The translations under genes and the position numbers were made by a program. A stretch of 64,000 nucleotides of DNA from Bacteroidia bacterium (lineage in GTDB: Bacteria > Bacteroidota > Bacteroidia > Flavobacteriales > Flavobacteriaceae): NCBI GenBank assembly GCA_030427985.1, contig JAUIBH010000001.1, positions 23,904-87,903 of the forward strand, given 5' to 3'. How positions within the stretch are numbered: position 1 is the stretch's first letter; the number at the start of each line of letters is the position of its first letter. The notes beneath the pieces were generated by a model. The model made no database searches. It was given only the letters and a program-made list of their open reading frames with translations, and was not told where the DNA came from. Below, piece after piece: positions 9,654-18,333 of the stretch.

Positions 9654-9741
9654 CAGAGAGGAAGGGATTCGAACCCTCGATACACTTTTGGTGTATACAC
9701 ACTTTCCAGGCGTGCGCCTTCGACCACTCGGCCACCTCTCT
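9654..9741 (-). tRNA. tRNA-Ser (anticodon GGA)
   Basis: The reverse strand folds as a class II tRNA of 88 bases. The acceptor stem is AGAGAGG/CCTCTCT with discriminator G as expected for serine, the D-arm is GGCCGAGTGGTCGAAGGC, the anticodon loop CTGGAAA carries GGA, the variable arm is long, and the T-arm GAGGGTTCGAATCCCTTC is standard. CCA is not encoded. It lies between ansA and exbB. It reads UCC and UCU codons. Confidence 0.97.
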
Positions 9742-9807
9742 AATTCCTTTCTTGGGCCGACCAATAAACAAAAAAATAATCAGTTATAGAAATTTGACGC
9801 GTTAATT

Positions 9808-10839
9808 TTACACCATCTCACCACGGAGTGGTGTCTCAAAAATTGTCTTGAACAATTTATCGGGAACCCCAGTCCCCAATAGGTACATTGCTTTGGTTAT
9901 GGCAGCTTCTGTTGTAATATCCTTTCCGTTAACCAGTTGCATCTCCTTGAGCTTTTCACTGGTCTCATAATGCCCCATAAAAACGCTTCCGCCCGAGCAT
10001 TGTGTTACGTTTATAATATGCAATCCTTTTTCTGTTGCATTTTTTAAGGCACTCAAAAACCAATCGTCCATAGGTGCATTTCCCGCCCCATAGGTTTCCA
10101 AAACCAATGCCTTTAAATCGGGAATGTTCAACACCGATTGCAATACATTTTGGTTGATTCCAGGAAACAATTTTAAAATCGCCACCCGATTATCCATCTT
10201 TTTATGGACTTGAAGCGACTTGTTCTTGGTCACTTTTTTGATCAAATAATTCTGATGCACCTTTAAATGCACCCCCGATTCCACCAAAGGTGGATAATTT
10301 AAAGAGTTGAAAGCTTCAAAATGTTCTGCATTGATCTTTGTAGTCCGGTTGCCACGATAGAGTTTGTACTCAAAATACAAACCCACTTCCTGTACTACTG
10401 GTTTCCCTTTTTTTTGAAGGGCTGCAATTTCAATAGAGGTTATCAGGTTCTCCTTGGCATCGGTGCGCAAATCCCCAATGGGCAATTGAGACCCTGTGAA
10501 GATGACCGGCTTCTCCAGATTTTCCAACATAAAGCTCAACGCCGATGCAGAATAACTCATGGTATCACTTCCGTGCAATACCACAAAACCATCATTGTTA
10601 TGGTAATGCTCTTCAATAATGGATGCGATCACCGCCCAGTAGTCGGGATTCATGTTGGATGAATCGATGGGATCATCAAACGATACACCTCTCAGATTAC
10701 AATCCAACTGTTTCAGTTCGGGGATATTTTTAACGAGCTCATCAAAGTTAAATGCCTTGAGAGCGCCCGTTTTGTAATCTTTTACCATACCGATGGTACC
10801 TCCGGTATAGATCAACAATATGTTGGTTTGCTTTTTCAT
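9808..10839 (-). CDS. ansA: Type I (cytoplasmic) L-asparaginase
   Basis: A 343-residue asparaginase converting asparagine to aspartate and ammonia. The N-terminal active-site loop ILLIYTGGTIGM supplies the nucleophilic threonine. The second signature, VVLHGSDTMSYSASALSFM, supplies the Thr-Asp pair. The catalytic lysine region (TGSQLPIGDLRTDAKEN) and the C-terminal domain (LVLETYGAGNAPMDD) are present. There is no signal peptide, which fits the cytoplasmic type I enzyme. Its ATG lies three bases after the tatD stop, so it is the distal gene of an operon with tatD and the orphan at 11621-12199. Confidence 0.94.
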   Translation of the reverse strand: MKKQTNILLIYTGGTIGMVKDYKTGALKAFNFDELVKNIPELKQLDCNLRGVSFDDPIDSSNMNPDYWAVIASIIEEHYHNNDGFVVLHGSDTMSYSASALSFMLENLEKPVIFTGSQLPIGDLRTDAKENLITSIEIAALQKKGKPVVQEVGLYFEYKLYRGNRTTKINAEHFEAFNSLNYPPLVESGVHLKVHQNYLIKKVTKNKSLQVHKKMDNRVAILKLFPGINQNVLQSVLNIPDLKALVLETYGAGNAPMDDWFLSALKNATEKGLHIINVTQCSGGSVFMGHYETSEKLKEMQLVNGKDITTEAAITKAMYLLGTGVPDKLFKTIFETPLRGEMV

Positions 10840-10842
10840 AGA

Positions 10843-11610
10843 TCAGATTCCAAATATTTCCTTGGAATTTTCCGTGGTGATTGCCGCGATTTCTTGCTCG
10901 GGCATACCATATAGGGATGATAGTTTTTCCAACACCTTTATAATGTAGGAACTTTCATTTCGCTTCCCGCGATAGGGTGTCGGTGCCAAATACGGCGCAT
11001 CGGTTTCCAGAACAATATGCTTTAAGTCGATTTGATCCAAAAATTTATCGATCTTGCCATTTTTGAAGGTCGCCACTCCCCCAATGCCCAACTTCATATT
11101 ATAGGATAGGGCTTTGTGCGCCTGTTCCAAAGTTCCCGTAAAACAATGAAAAATCCCGAAGAGACCTTCCCCTTTTTCTTGCTCCAAAATCTCAAAGATC
11201 TCATCAAAGGCATCCCGGCAATGGATTACTATGGGCAACTGATATTTTTTTGCCAATCGAATTTGATGTACAAATGTCTCTTGCTGTTGGGCTAAAAAGG
11301 TCTTGTCCCAATACAGGTCGATACCGATTTCACCCACGGCATAGAATTTTCGTTTGGAAAGCCATTCTTCCACTAGGGCCAACTCCTCTTTATAATTTTC
11401 TTTGACATGGGTGGGATGCAGTCCCATCATCAAAAACACATTGTTGGGATAATTGGACTCTAAATCCAACATGGATTGGGTGTAGGAGGAATCGATAGCG
11501 GGAATAAAAAAGCGCTCTACTCCAGCATCAAGGGCACGTTGCATCATTTCCTTTTGGTCCTGTTCAAAGGCCTCACTATATAAATGGGTATGGGTATCGG
11601 TTATGATCAT
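10843..11610 (-). CDS. tatD: TatD-family metal-dependent hydrolase/DNase
   Basis: A 255-residue TIM-barrel hydrolase of the TatD family, metal-dependent 3'-5' exonucleases. Metal ligands are visible in order: DTHTHLYSEAF at the N-terminus, the glutamate in AVGEIGIDLYWDK near residue 92, HCRDAFDE, FHCFTG and ETDAPYLAP. The full-length fold is present with no missing ligand. Family members act on DNA in repair and in clearing of fragmented DNA. It lies three bases upstream of ansA and ten bases downstream of the orphan gene, on the same strand. The specific cellular role here is not set by the context. Confidence 0.92.
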   Translation of the reverse strand: MIITDTHTHLYSEAFEQDQKEMMQRALDAGVERFFIPAIDSSYTQSMLDLESNYPNNVFLMMGLHPTHVKENYKEELALVEEWLSKRKFYAVGEIGIDLYWDKTFLAQQQETFVHQIRLAKKYQLPIVIHCRDAFDEIFEILEQEKGEGLFGIFHCFTGTLEQAHKALSYNMKLGIGGVATFKNGKIDKFLDQIDLKHIVLETDAPYLAPTPYRGKRNESSYIIKVLEKLSSLYGMPEQEIAAITTENSKEIFGI

Positions 11611-11620
11611 ATTTCAGTCT

Positions 11621-12199
11621 TCATTTCTCCCAATTATATTTGTCCAAAATTTCCTCTCCAAATAGCCCACTAAATTTTTCTTGTTTCATCAACTGATAAA
11701 TCTCAACTCCGACCAATATCAGAGGTGCTTTTGCAAAGCCACGTCCAAATTCTATATCAGTTCTATAAATCCCATTTTCAAGCGATTTATTTTCCTTTAA
11801 ACAAACAGGTGTTGCTCCAACTACTTCATTATATTCTTCACAAGATGCGTCAAACTCCAAGAATCTTGTTTTTCTCCTTTTACAATCAAACTCAACAATA
11901 TCCCCAACCTTTAAAAGGAAAAAATCAGGTTGGCTTTCGATATGATAAAATTTTAATCCTTCTAGACCCATCTCAATGCAAAAATCTTTAAACCTTCTCG
12001 AAATAATAAGTGCTCCATCATAGGTATATGAAAAATCATATTTTACATATTTGATTTCAAAACTTTTAGAAATATATTTTTCTCTATGCTTTATGTAGTC
12101 CAAACACAAACAAATTCCTTTTTGCTCCAATGCTTCATTCAAAAATGAATCATTATCCTGCCCTTGCAAATAATATCCTAAAACCATATCATTTTGCAT
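11621..12199 (-). CDS. AT-rich orphan protein resembling immunity-type proteins
   Basis: A 192-residue soluble protein with no signal or membrane segment. The middle region ALIISRRFKDFCIEMG followed by LEGLKFYHIE and the C-terminal YRTDIEFGRGFAKAPLILVG recall proteins of the Imm11/DUF1629-like group, which often sit next to polymorphic toxins. I make this link from memory of the pattern, and it is weak. Base composition differs from its neighbours: sampled 60-base stretches run from 22% to 35% G+C, against roughly 40-50% nearby. The protein is also rich in K, Y and F, pointing to recent transfer. No toxin gene is visible next to it. It precedes tatD by ten bases. Function unknown. Confidence 0.55.
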   Translation of the reverse strand: MQNDMVLGYYLQGQDNDSFLNEALEQKGICLCLDYIKHREKYISKSFEIKYVKYDFSYTYDGALIISRRFKDFCIEMGLEGLKFYHIESQPDFFLLKVGDIVEFDCKRRKTRFLEFDASCEEYNEVVGATPVCLKENKSLENGIYRTDIEFGRGFAKAPLILVGVEIYQLMKQEKFSGLFGEEILDKYNWEK

Positions 12200-12285
12200 T
12201 ATTAAACCTTAATGCTCCACAAAAATAGGCTTATCTTAGATGTCCCAAAAGTTTGTTTCTGATTATACACCCAGATCCTTCGACT

Positions 12286-12308
12286 GCCTGCCCGTCCGGC
12301 AGGCGGGC
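12286..12308. repeat. GC-rich REP-like palindrome, copy 1
   Basis: GCCTGCC (12286-12292) and GGCAGGC (12298-12304) form a perfect stem, extended by GCCCG/CGGGC alternatives. The palindrome is very GC-rich in an AT-rich intergenic region. The flanks read CTTCGACTGC and GCTCATGATGAC, which together look like one continuous motif split by the palindrome. A related palindrome is at 44075-44095. Confidence 0.6.
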
Positions 12309-12339
12309 GCTCATGATGACAAAGCCCAAATAACGAATA

Positions 12340-12780
12340 ATGGCATCACTCAAAAAAATCCTGAAATCCAAAGACTACATTACAATACCTTTGGTATTGA
12401 CCGAAACCAACCACTTTGAACTCGTTGCCAGCATTAATGGCGTAACGGGCAAGTTTATTCTGGATACCGGTGCCTCCAACACCTGTGTGGGGATGGACAA
12501 AATCGAGTTTTTTGAAATGGCCTCTGAGGCTTCGGACATTAAAGCGGCTGGAGCTGGTGCCACGGAAATGGAAACTCTGATTTCGACCAAAAACAAAATC
12601 CAAATCGGAGACTGGAAAAAGAAAAAACAGAAGGTTGTTCTTTTTGACCTTACTCATGTCAACCAAGCCTTGGTGGCTCACAATGCATTGCCTGTTGATG
12701 GGATTATCGGCGCAGACCTCCTCAAAAAAGGAAAAGCAGTAATCGATTACAATAAAAAAAGCCTCTACTTAAAAAAGTAA
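12340..12780 (+). CDS. Retropepsin-like aspartic protease domain protein
   Basis: A 146-residue cytoplasmic-looking protein of clan AA aspartic proteases. The signature FILDTGASNTCVG near residues 44-56 holds the catalytic Asp-Thr-Gly, and the second conserved element DGIIGADLLKKGKAVIDY lies near 119-136, as in retropepsin-like proteins that work as homodimers. There is no signal peptide. A strand-turn segment precedes the active site (TETNHFELVASINGVTGK). It is a monocistronic plus-strand gene. The last 20 bases of the gene form half of a terminator hairpin that serves the opposite strand. The substrate is unknown. Confidence 0.82.
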   Translation: MASLKKILKSKDYITIPLVLTETNHFELVASINGVTGKFILDTGASNTCVGMDKIEFFEMASEASDIKAAGAGATEMETLISTKNKIQIGDWKKKKQKVVLFDLTHVNQALVAHNALPVDGIIGADLLKKGKAVIDYNKKSLYLKK

Positions 12781-12784
12781 AGGC
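12751..12784 (-). terminator. Reverse-strand terminator overlapping the protease 3' end
   Basis: GCCTCTACTT (12761-12770) and AAGTAAAGGC (12775-12784) make a 10-bp stem with one G-U wobble and a four-base loop. On the reverse strand it is followed by TTTTTTTATT (12760-12751). It would stop transcripts coming from odhB-sucA. The TAA of the plus-strand protease gene lies inside the stem. Confidence 0.7.
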
Positions 12785-12826
12785 ATTCTCCAATTATATA
12801 TCTTGAATGTTTTGTTGGGTCAAACC

Positions 12827-12935
12827 GTCAGTTCGAGTGTTTTCCGTAGGAAAAAGTATCGAGAACAAGGTTTTGACATTCTGATTCTCGATACATTTTT
12901 TTGATATATGGTATCAAAAAAATACTCGAATTGAC
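12827..12935. repeat. Structured interspersed repeat with terminal inverted repeats
   Basis: The outer ends GTCAGTTCGAGT (12827-12838) and ACTCGAATTGAC (12924-12935) are inverted repeats with one mismatch. Inside are two more perfect inverted repeats: GTATCGAGAA/TTCTCGATAC (12856-12865 and 12885-12894), and an 11-bp pair TTTTTTTGATA/TATCAAAAAAA (12896-12906 and 12912-12922). The whole 109-bp unit would fold as a three-way cruciform. Elements with GTCAGTTCGAGTG ends recur in flavobacterial intergenic regions as I recall, so this is probably a non-coding repeat family. It lies in the 3' region of odhB. Confidence 0.7.
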
Positions 12936-12974
12936 ATTTCCATCAGAGCCGACCTCAACCGAGGTGACATTATT

Positions 12975-14195
12975 TTATAGTTCCAAGGCTTTTTTCACAT
13001 TGCCGTCCATCAACAATTCTTCCGGACTTTCCAAGGCTTCTTTAACAGCCACCAAGAACCCAACGGATTCCTTACCATCGATGATTCTGTGATCATACGA
13101 AAGGGCTACGTACATTACAGGCGCAATGGCAATGGCCCCATCCCTAACAATAGGTCGCTCCACAATGTTGTGCATGCCCAATATTCCACTTTGCGGTGGG
13201 TTGATGATTGGCGTACTCAACATGGAACCAAAAACACCTCCGTTGGTAATGGTAAAAGTACCTCCTGTCATTTCATCAACGGTAATCTCACCTTCCCTCG
13301 CACGGATGGCCAAACGTTTTACTTCAGATTCGATTCCTCTGAACGTTAAATTTTCCGCGTTTCTGATTACGGGTACCATCAAACCTTTTGGTCCTGAAAC
13401 CGCAATACTGATATCGCAGAATTCGTAGGTGATCATTTCCTTGCCATCGATCATGGAATTCACTGCAGGATACATTTGCAAGGCACGAATTACCGCTTTG
13501 GTAAAAAAGGACATAAAGCCCAAGCTCACCCCATGCTTTTCTTTAAACTCTTCTTTGAATTGGCTACGCAATTCAAAAATGGCAGACATATCCACTTCGT
13601 TGAAAGTGGTCAACATCGCCGTTTCGTTCTTGGCGGCCACCAATCGCTCGGCCACTTTTCTGCGCAACATAGACAGTTTGGAACGGCTCTCACCCCGATT
13701 CCCACCAGTTGGCGTTCCCATGGATGGAACCGCTTTTACAGCATCTTCTTTGGTAACGCGTCCATCTCTGCCAGAACCAGATACCGATGAAGCGGAAATT
13801 CCTTTTTCATCCAATATTTTCTTGGCCGCCGGAGAAGGTGTTCCCGACGCATAAGTTTCCTTTTTAGGTTCCTCTTTCTTGGGCGCTTCTTTTTTAGGTT
13901 CTTCCTTTTTAGGCTCTTCAGCTTTTTCTGCCTTCGGAGTAGCTCCATCCGGTTTTTCCGCACTCGTATCGATAAGGCAAACCACCTCACCAACAGCTAC
14001 TGCGTCTCCCACTTCGGCCTTGAGGGTAATAATTCCGCTCTCCTCTGCAGGAAGCTCCAATGTTGCCTTGTCCGAGTCCACCTCGGCTATGGCTTGGTCC
14101 TTCTCCACATAGTCTCCATCCTCTACCAACCATTCGGCGATTTCTACCTCTGTAATGGATTCCCCTGGTGAGGGAACTTTCATTTCTAAAACCAT
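12975..14195 (-). CDS. odhB: 2-oxoglutarate dehydrogenase E2, dihydrolipoyl succinyltransferase
   Basis: A 406-residue E2 subunit (sucB in E. coli naming) of the 2-oxoglutarate dehydrogenase complex. It transfers the succinyl group from lipoamide to CoA in the TCA cycle. A single lipoyl domain (residues 1-78) carries the lipoylated lysine in EVDSDKATLELPAEESG. A flexible K/E/P linker of repeated EEPKKE units spans about 85-120. The E3-binding domain follows (SPAAKKILDEKGI, about 127-165). The catalytic domain ends in ALSYDHRIIDGKESVGF, with the His-Asp motif. The start MVLEMKVPSPGESITEVEIA matches the family. It is 22 bases downstream of sucA and the two form an operon. The E3 gene is not in the window. 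Confidence 0.96.
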   Translation of the reverse strand: MVLEMKVPSPGESITEVEIAEWLVEDGDYVEKDQAIAEVDSDKATLELPAEESGIITLKAEVGDAVAVGEVVCLIDTSAEKPDGATPKAEKAEEPKKEEPKKEAPKKEEPKKETYASGTPSPAAKKILDEKGISASSVSGSGRDGRVTKEDAVKAVPSMGTPTGGNRGESRSKLSMLRRKVAERLVAAKNETAMLTTFNEVDMSAIFELRSQFKEEFKEKHGVSLGFMSFFTKAVIRALQMYPAVNSMIDGKEMITYEFCDISIAVSGPKGLMVPVIRNAENLTFRGIESEVKRLAIRAREGEITVDEMTGGTFTITNGGVFGSMLSTPIINPPQSGILGMHNIVERPIVRDGAIAIAPVMYVALSYDHRIIDGKESVGFLVAVKEALESPEELLMDGNVKKALEL

Positions 14196-14217
14196 TCTGT
14201 TATAGTTTATACTTGTA

Positions 14218-17016
14218 TTATCTTATTTGCATGTTATCCTTACTCTTGTCAAAAACGTAATCCAACACTTGGGCATGACGTCTTTTGGAACGCACCGCAC
14301 TACCTGCAGCAGGCGCACCATAAAACCTACGGGACGCCACCCTGAATTGCTTGGCTTCGTCCAAATGCATCAACATGTGGCTCCAAGCTCCCATATTTCT
14401 GGGCTCTTCTTGCGCCCAAACAATATCGTCTGCGTTCTTGTATTTTTTAATGATGCTCCGCATTTCTTTTGCGGGTAATGGGAACAACTGCTCCAAACGC
14501 ACCAAAGCTACATCATCCCGTTGCAATTCTTCTCTTTTATCCAGAAGGTCGTAATAGAATTTACCGGTACAGAACACCAAGGTTTTTACCTTGGTTGCTT
14601 TGGCATCGGCATCATCAATCACCATTTGGAAACTTCCGTTGGCCATTTCTTCTTTGGTGGACACCACTTTGGGGTGCCTCAACAAGCTTTTAGGCGTAAA
14701 CACCACCAAGGGCTTACGGAACTTGGCCTTCATTTGTCTGCGGAAGAGATGGAACAGGTTTGCTGGCGTGGTAACGTCAGCCACAAACATATTGTCCTTC
14801 GCACACAATTGCAGGTACCTTTCCATACGGGCTGAGGAGTGTTCCGCTCCCTGACCTTCGTAACCATGCGGCAACAACAGCACCAATCCGTTCTGTAGTT
14901 TCCATTTGTCCTCTGCTGATGACAAATATTGATCTATGATAATCTGGGCACCATTGCTGAAATCACCAAACTGTGCCTCCCAAATGGTCAAGGTTTTTGG
15001 GCTTGCCATGGCATAGCCGTAATCAAATCCCATTACGGCATATTCGGATAGGAGCGAGTTGTAAATATGGAACTTACCGTTTTGGTTATCCCCCATCTCG
15101 TTCAACAACACCACTTCTTCCTCGTGCATTTCAGTTTTGATGACCGCATGCCTGTGCGAAAACGTTCCCCGTTCCACATCTTGGCCGGTCATGCGAACAT
15201 CATAACCTTCCTCGATCAAAGATCCATAGGCCAACAGTTCGCCCATGGCCCAATCGAGCTTGTTATCCTCGAAATACATTTTATGGCGACCTTCCACCAA
15301 TCTTACCAATTTTCTGAGGAATTTTTTATCCTCTGGAAGTTTGGTAATGCTTTTGGCCACTTCATCTAACTTTTTAAGGTCGTAAGTAGTATCCATCGGG
15401 CTCAGCATTACCTCCTCGGTCACTTGCTCAAACCCTTCCCATTCATCTTGCATGAACGGAGTTATCCTGGTTTTCTCGATTTTACGGGAATCCAAAAGAT
15501 TCTCCTCGAGATCGTTCTTGTATTTTTCTTCAAGCTCTTTTACATAGTTTTCATCGATTACTCCTTCGGCAATCAATTTTTCTGCGTAAATATCCCTTGG
15601 GTTTTTATGTTTTGATATGGATTTATACAACAATGGCTGGGTAAACTTGGGTTCATCACCTTCGTTATGACCATATTTTCTGTATCCTAATAAATCCAAG
15701 AAAATGTCGCGCTTATAACGCATTCTATACTCCAAGGCAAAGGTTGTGGCATGCACCACGGCTTCGGCATCATCGGCATTAACATGGAGTACGGGCGAAA
15801 GGGTCACCTTCCCTACATCGGTACAATAGGTAGACGACCTTGCATCCAAATAATTGGTAGTAAACCCAATCTGGTTGTTCACCACAATATGGATGGTACC
15901 TCCAGTGGTATAGCCTTCCAAACGCGCCATCTGAATCACTTCATACACCACGCCTTGCCCTGCAAAGGCAGCATCTCCGTGAATCAAAATTGGTAATACC
16001 TCAGAGATTTCATCCCCGTGATCGCGATCTTGTTTGGCTCTTGAAATTCCTTCAACAATGGAGTTTACAGTTTCCAAATGCGATGGGTTCGGAGCAATGT
16101 TCATATTGACCATTTTCCCAGAATCCGTCTCGCGTTTTGAGGTCCAGCCCAAGTGATATTTAACGTCTCCATCAAAGATGGTTTCTTCATAATCCTTTCC
16201 ATCAAACTCACTGAAGATATCCTTTGGCGATTTCCCGAAAATATTGGTAAGCACGTTCAAGCGTCCTCGGTGGGCCATACCCACCACAAATTGCTTCACG
16301 CCTTTGTCGGCTGCTTTTTCAATGATCACATCCAGTGCGGGAATCAACGACTCTCCACCTTCCAATGAGAAACGTTTTTGCCCCACATATTTGGTATGCA
16401 AAAAACTTTCAAAAGAAACGGCCTCATTCAACTTTCTGAGGATGTTCTTCTTCTCTTCCGCTGTGTAATTAGGGTGATTGTCGTTTACGTTCAGCCAATC
16501 CTGAATCCATTGAATACGCTCCGGAGTACGGATGTACATATATTCCACCCCAATGGAATCGCAATAAATACGTTCCAAATGTGCTATGATTTCTTTCAAT
16601 GAAGTGGAACCGATACCGAGGATTTTACCTGCATCAAAAACGGTGTCCAAATCCTCTTGGGACAGTCCAAAATTGGCAATGTCCAACGTAGGCTCATATT
16701 GTCTTCGGTCGCGTACCGGGTTTGTTTTGGTGAACAAGTGACCGCGAGAACGGTACCCATCGATCAAACGGATGACCTGAAATTCCTTTTGCAAGGCTTC
16801 TGGCATTTCCACTTGTTTCCCGTTGGAAAGCACCACCATACCATTCTTCTCGGATTCTATTCCCAAGTCCTCCAAAGAACCTTCCAAACCGAAATCAAAC
16901 CCTTGAAAAAAAGCCCTCCAACTGGGCTCTATAGTATCGGGGTTCGTTAGATATTTATCATATTGCTCCGCAAAAAACGAGGTATGCGCAGCATTTAAAA
17001 ATGAATATTTGTCCAT
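14218..17016 (-). CDS. sucA: 2-oxoglutarate dehydrogenase E1 component
   Basis: A 932-residue thiamine-diphosphate enzyme that decarboxylates 2-oxoglutarate and passes the succinyl group to the lipoyl E2. The N-terminal E2-binding segment (FFAEQYDKYLTNPDTIEPSW) is present. The ThDP core carries VGMAHRGRLNVLTN, the GDAAFAGQGVVYE and NNQIGFTT motifs and YGHNEGDEP. The C-terminal half includes the transketolase-like pyrimidine domain (FGDFSNGAQIIIDQY) and ends near residue 930 as usual. It is the first gene of the sucA-odhB operon. Upstream (17017-17225) is a 209-base intergenic region shared with the divergent acyltransferase, with no operator I can name. Confidence 0.96.
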   Translation of the reverse strand: MDKYSFLNAAHTSFFAEQYDKYLTNPDTIEPSWRAFFQGFDFGLEGSLEDLGIESEKNGMVVLSNGKQVEMPEALQKEFQVIRLIDGYRSRGHLFTKTNPVRDRRQYEPTLDIANFGLSQEDLDTVFDAGKILGIGSTSLKEIIAHLERIYCDSIGVEYMYIRTPERIQWIQDWLNVNDNHPNYTAEEKKNILRKLNEAVSFESFLHTKYVGQKRFSLEGGESLIPALDVIIEKAADKGVKQFVVGMAHRGRLNVLTNIFGKSPKDIFSEFDGKDYEETIFDGDVKYHLGWTSKRETDSGKMVNMNIAPNPSHLETVNSIVEGISRAKQDRDHGDEISEVLPILIHGDAAFAGQGVVYEVIQMARLEGYTTGGTIHIVVNNQIGFTTNYLDARSSTYCTDVGKVTLSPVLHVNADDAEAVVHATTFALEYRMRYKRDIFLDLLGYRKYGHNEGDEPKFTQPLLYKSISKHKNPRDIYAEKLIAEGVIDENYVKELEEKYKNDLEENLLDSRKIEKTRITPFMQDEWEGFEQVTEEVMLSPMDTTYDLKKLDEVAKSITKLPEDKKFLRKLVRLVEGRHKMYFEDNKLDWAMGELLAYGSLIEEGYDVRMTGQDVERGTFSHRHAVIKTEMHEEEVVLLNEMGDNQNGKFHIYNSLLSEYAVMGFDYGYAMASPKTLTIWEAQFGDFSNGAQIIIDQYLSSAEDKWKLQNGLVLLLPHGYEGQGAEHSSARMERYLQLCAKDNMFVADVTTPANLFHLFRRQMKAKFRKPLVVFTPKSLLRHPKVVSTKEEMANGSFQMVIDDADAKATKVKTLVFCTGKFYYDLLDKREELQRDDVALVRLEQLFPLPAKEMRSIIKKYKNADDIVWAQEEPRNMGAWSHMLMHLDEAKQFRVASRRFYGAPAAGSAVRSKRRHAQVLDYVFDKSKDNMQIR

Positions 17017-17225
17017 TGTTCCTATATTTCCAAAACTTTATGGAAAATTTTGTCAAAAATACGGGTTTTGCCTTTTATATAAGAGCGTTTTAACCAAATT
17101 ATTGTCTTAAAAAAAGAGGATTTCACAACTAGGGGGTTGAATCCATCTTAAAACAACAATAATAGAATTATATGTCAATTTTATAAAAAAAGCATACCTT
17201 GGATAGCAAGCCAAAATAACCAAGC

Positions 17226-18326
17226 ATGTCCACCTTAAAAAACCGATACCTCTCTTTGGATGTCTTTAGGGGACTGGATGTTGCCCTAATGATTGTTGTG
17301 AACTCCCCAGGAAGCTGGAAAACCACCTTTTCGCCATTGCTCCATGCCGAATGGAACGGCTTTACCCTGACCGATTTGGTTTTTCCCACCTTTTTGTTTG
17401 TAGTGGGAAATTCCATGAGCTTTAGCATGAAAAAGTACGAGCAAATGGGAAATTCTGCCTTTTTTAAGAAGGTATTGAGGCGGTTTGCCATTATCTTCTT
17501 GCTAGGGTTCTTAATGTATTGGTATCCGTTTTTTGAAAACGGTCAACTAAAACCCTTGGCCGAAACCCGAATTTTTGGGGTATTGCAACGCATTGCCCTC
17601 TGTTATTTGTTTGCAAGCATCCTTTTGCATTATGTAAAAACGAAAACGGCCATTATTTTCAGCATTGGGGCACTGGTGCTCTATCATATTATATTGATTG
17701 CCTTTGGTGACCTTACGCTTACTGGAAATGCCGTGCTTCAATTGGACACTTGGCTCATTGGACCCAAACATATGTACCATGGTGAGGGTATTGCTTTTGA
17801 TCCCGAAGGATTGCTAAGCACATTACCGGCCATCGTCAATGTGGTGGCAGGATATTTGACAGGAAAATTCATTCAAAAGAATGGACAAAACTTTGAAACG
17901 GTTGCCAAGCTGCTAATGATGGGGTTTGCCTTAGTGGTAGCTGGATTGGCATGGGACTTGTTATTGCCCATCAACAAAAAACTTTGGACAAGCTCGTTTG
18001 TGCTTCTCACCTGCGGCATTGACCTGTTTGCAATAGCAATTCTCGTTTATATATTGGACATGAAAAAGGCCAAAAGCTGGAGTTACTTTTTTGAGGTCTT
18101 TGGGAAGAACACACTTTTCATCTATCTGCTTTCTGAAATTTTTGTAATCAGTTTGTTCTCCATAAATGTTAATGGAGGCTCTTTATACGGTTGGATTGCT
18201 GAAAACATTTTCATTTTAACAGCTGGAGGATATATGGGCTCGCTTTTATTTGCACTTTGGGTGATGCTCACCTGTTGGCTGGTAGGCTATATTATGGACA
18301 AAAAGGGAATCTACGTGAAGGTCTGA
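17226..18326 (+). CDS. HGSNAT/NagX-like membrane acyltransferase (DUF5009 type)
   Basis: A 366-residue polytopic protein related to heparan-alpha-glucosaminide N-acetyltransferase and bacterial NagX. The N-terminal signature RYLSLDVFRGLDVALMIVVN is followed by about ten membrane helices. The FTLTDLVFPTFLFVVGNSMSFS region near residue 45-65 is diagnostic of the family. A further conserved block RIFGVLQRIALCYLFA lies near 112-127. Members acetylate amino sugars or sugar polymers across the membrane. Which glycan is modified here is unknown, though envelope sugar genes (galE, aminotransferase, waaA) follow within 4 kb. It converges with a small hypothetical gene, with seven bases between the stops. 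Confidence 0.85.
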   Translation: MSTLKNRYLSLDVFRGLDVALMIVVNSPGSWKTTFSPLLHAEWNGFTLTDLVFPTFLFVVGNSMSFSMKKYEQMGNSAFFKKVLRRFAIIFLLGFLMYWYPFFENGQLKPLAETRIFGVLQRIALCYLFASILLHYVKTKTAIIFSIGALVLYHIILIAFGDLTLTGNAVLQLDTWLIGPKHMYHGEGIAFDPEGLLSTLPAIVNVVAGYLTGKFIQKNGQNFETVAKLLMMGFALVVAGLAWDLLLPINKKLWTSSFVLLTCGIDLFAIAILVYILDMKKAKSWSYFFEVFGKNTLFIYLLSEIFVISLFSINVNGGSLYGWIAENIFILTAGGYMGSLLFALWVMLTCWLVGYIMDKKGIYVKV

Positions 18327-18333
18327 CCAAAGG

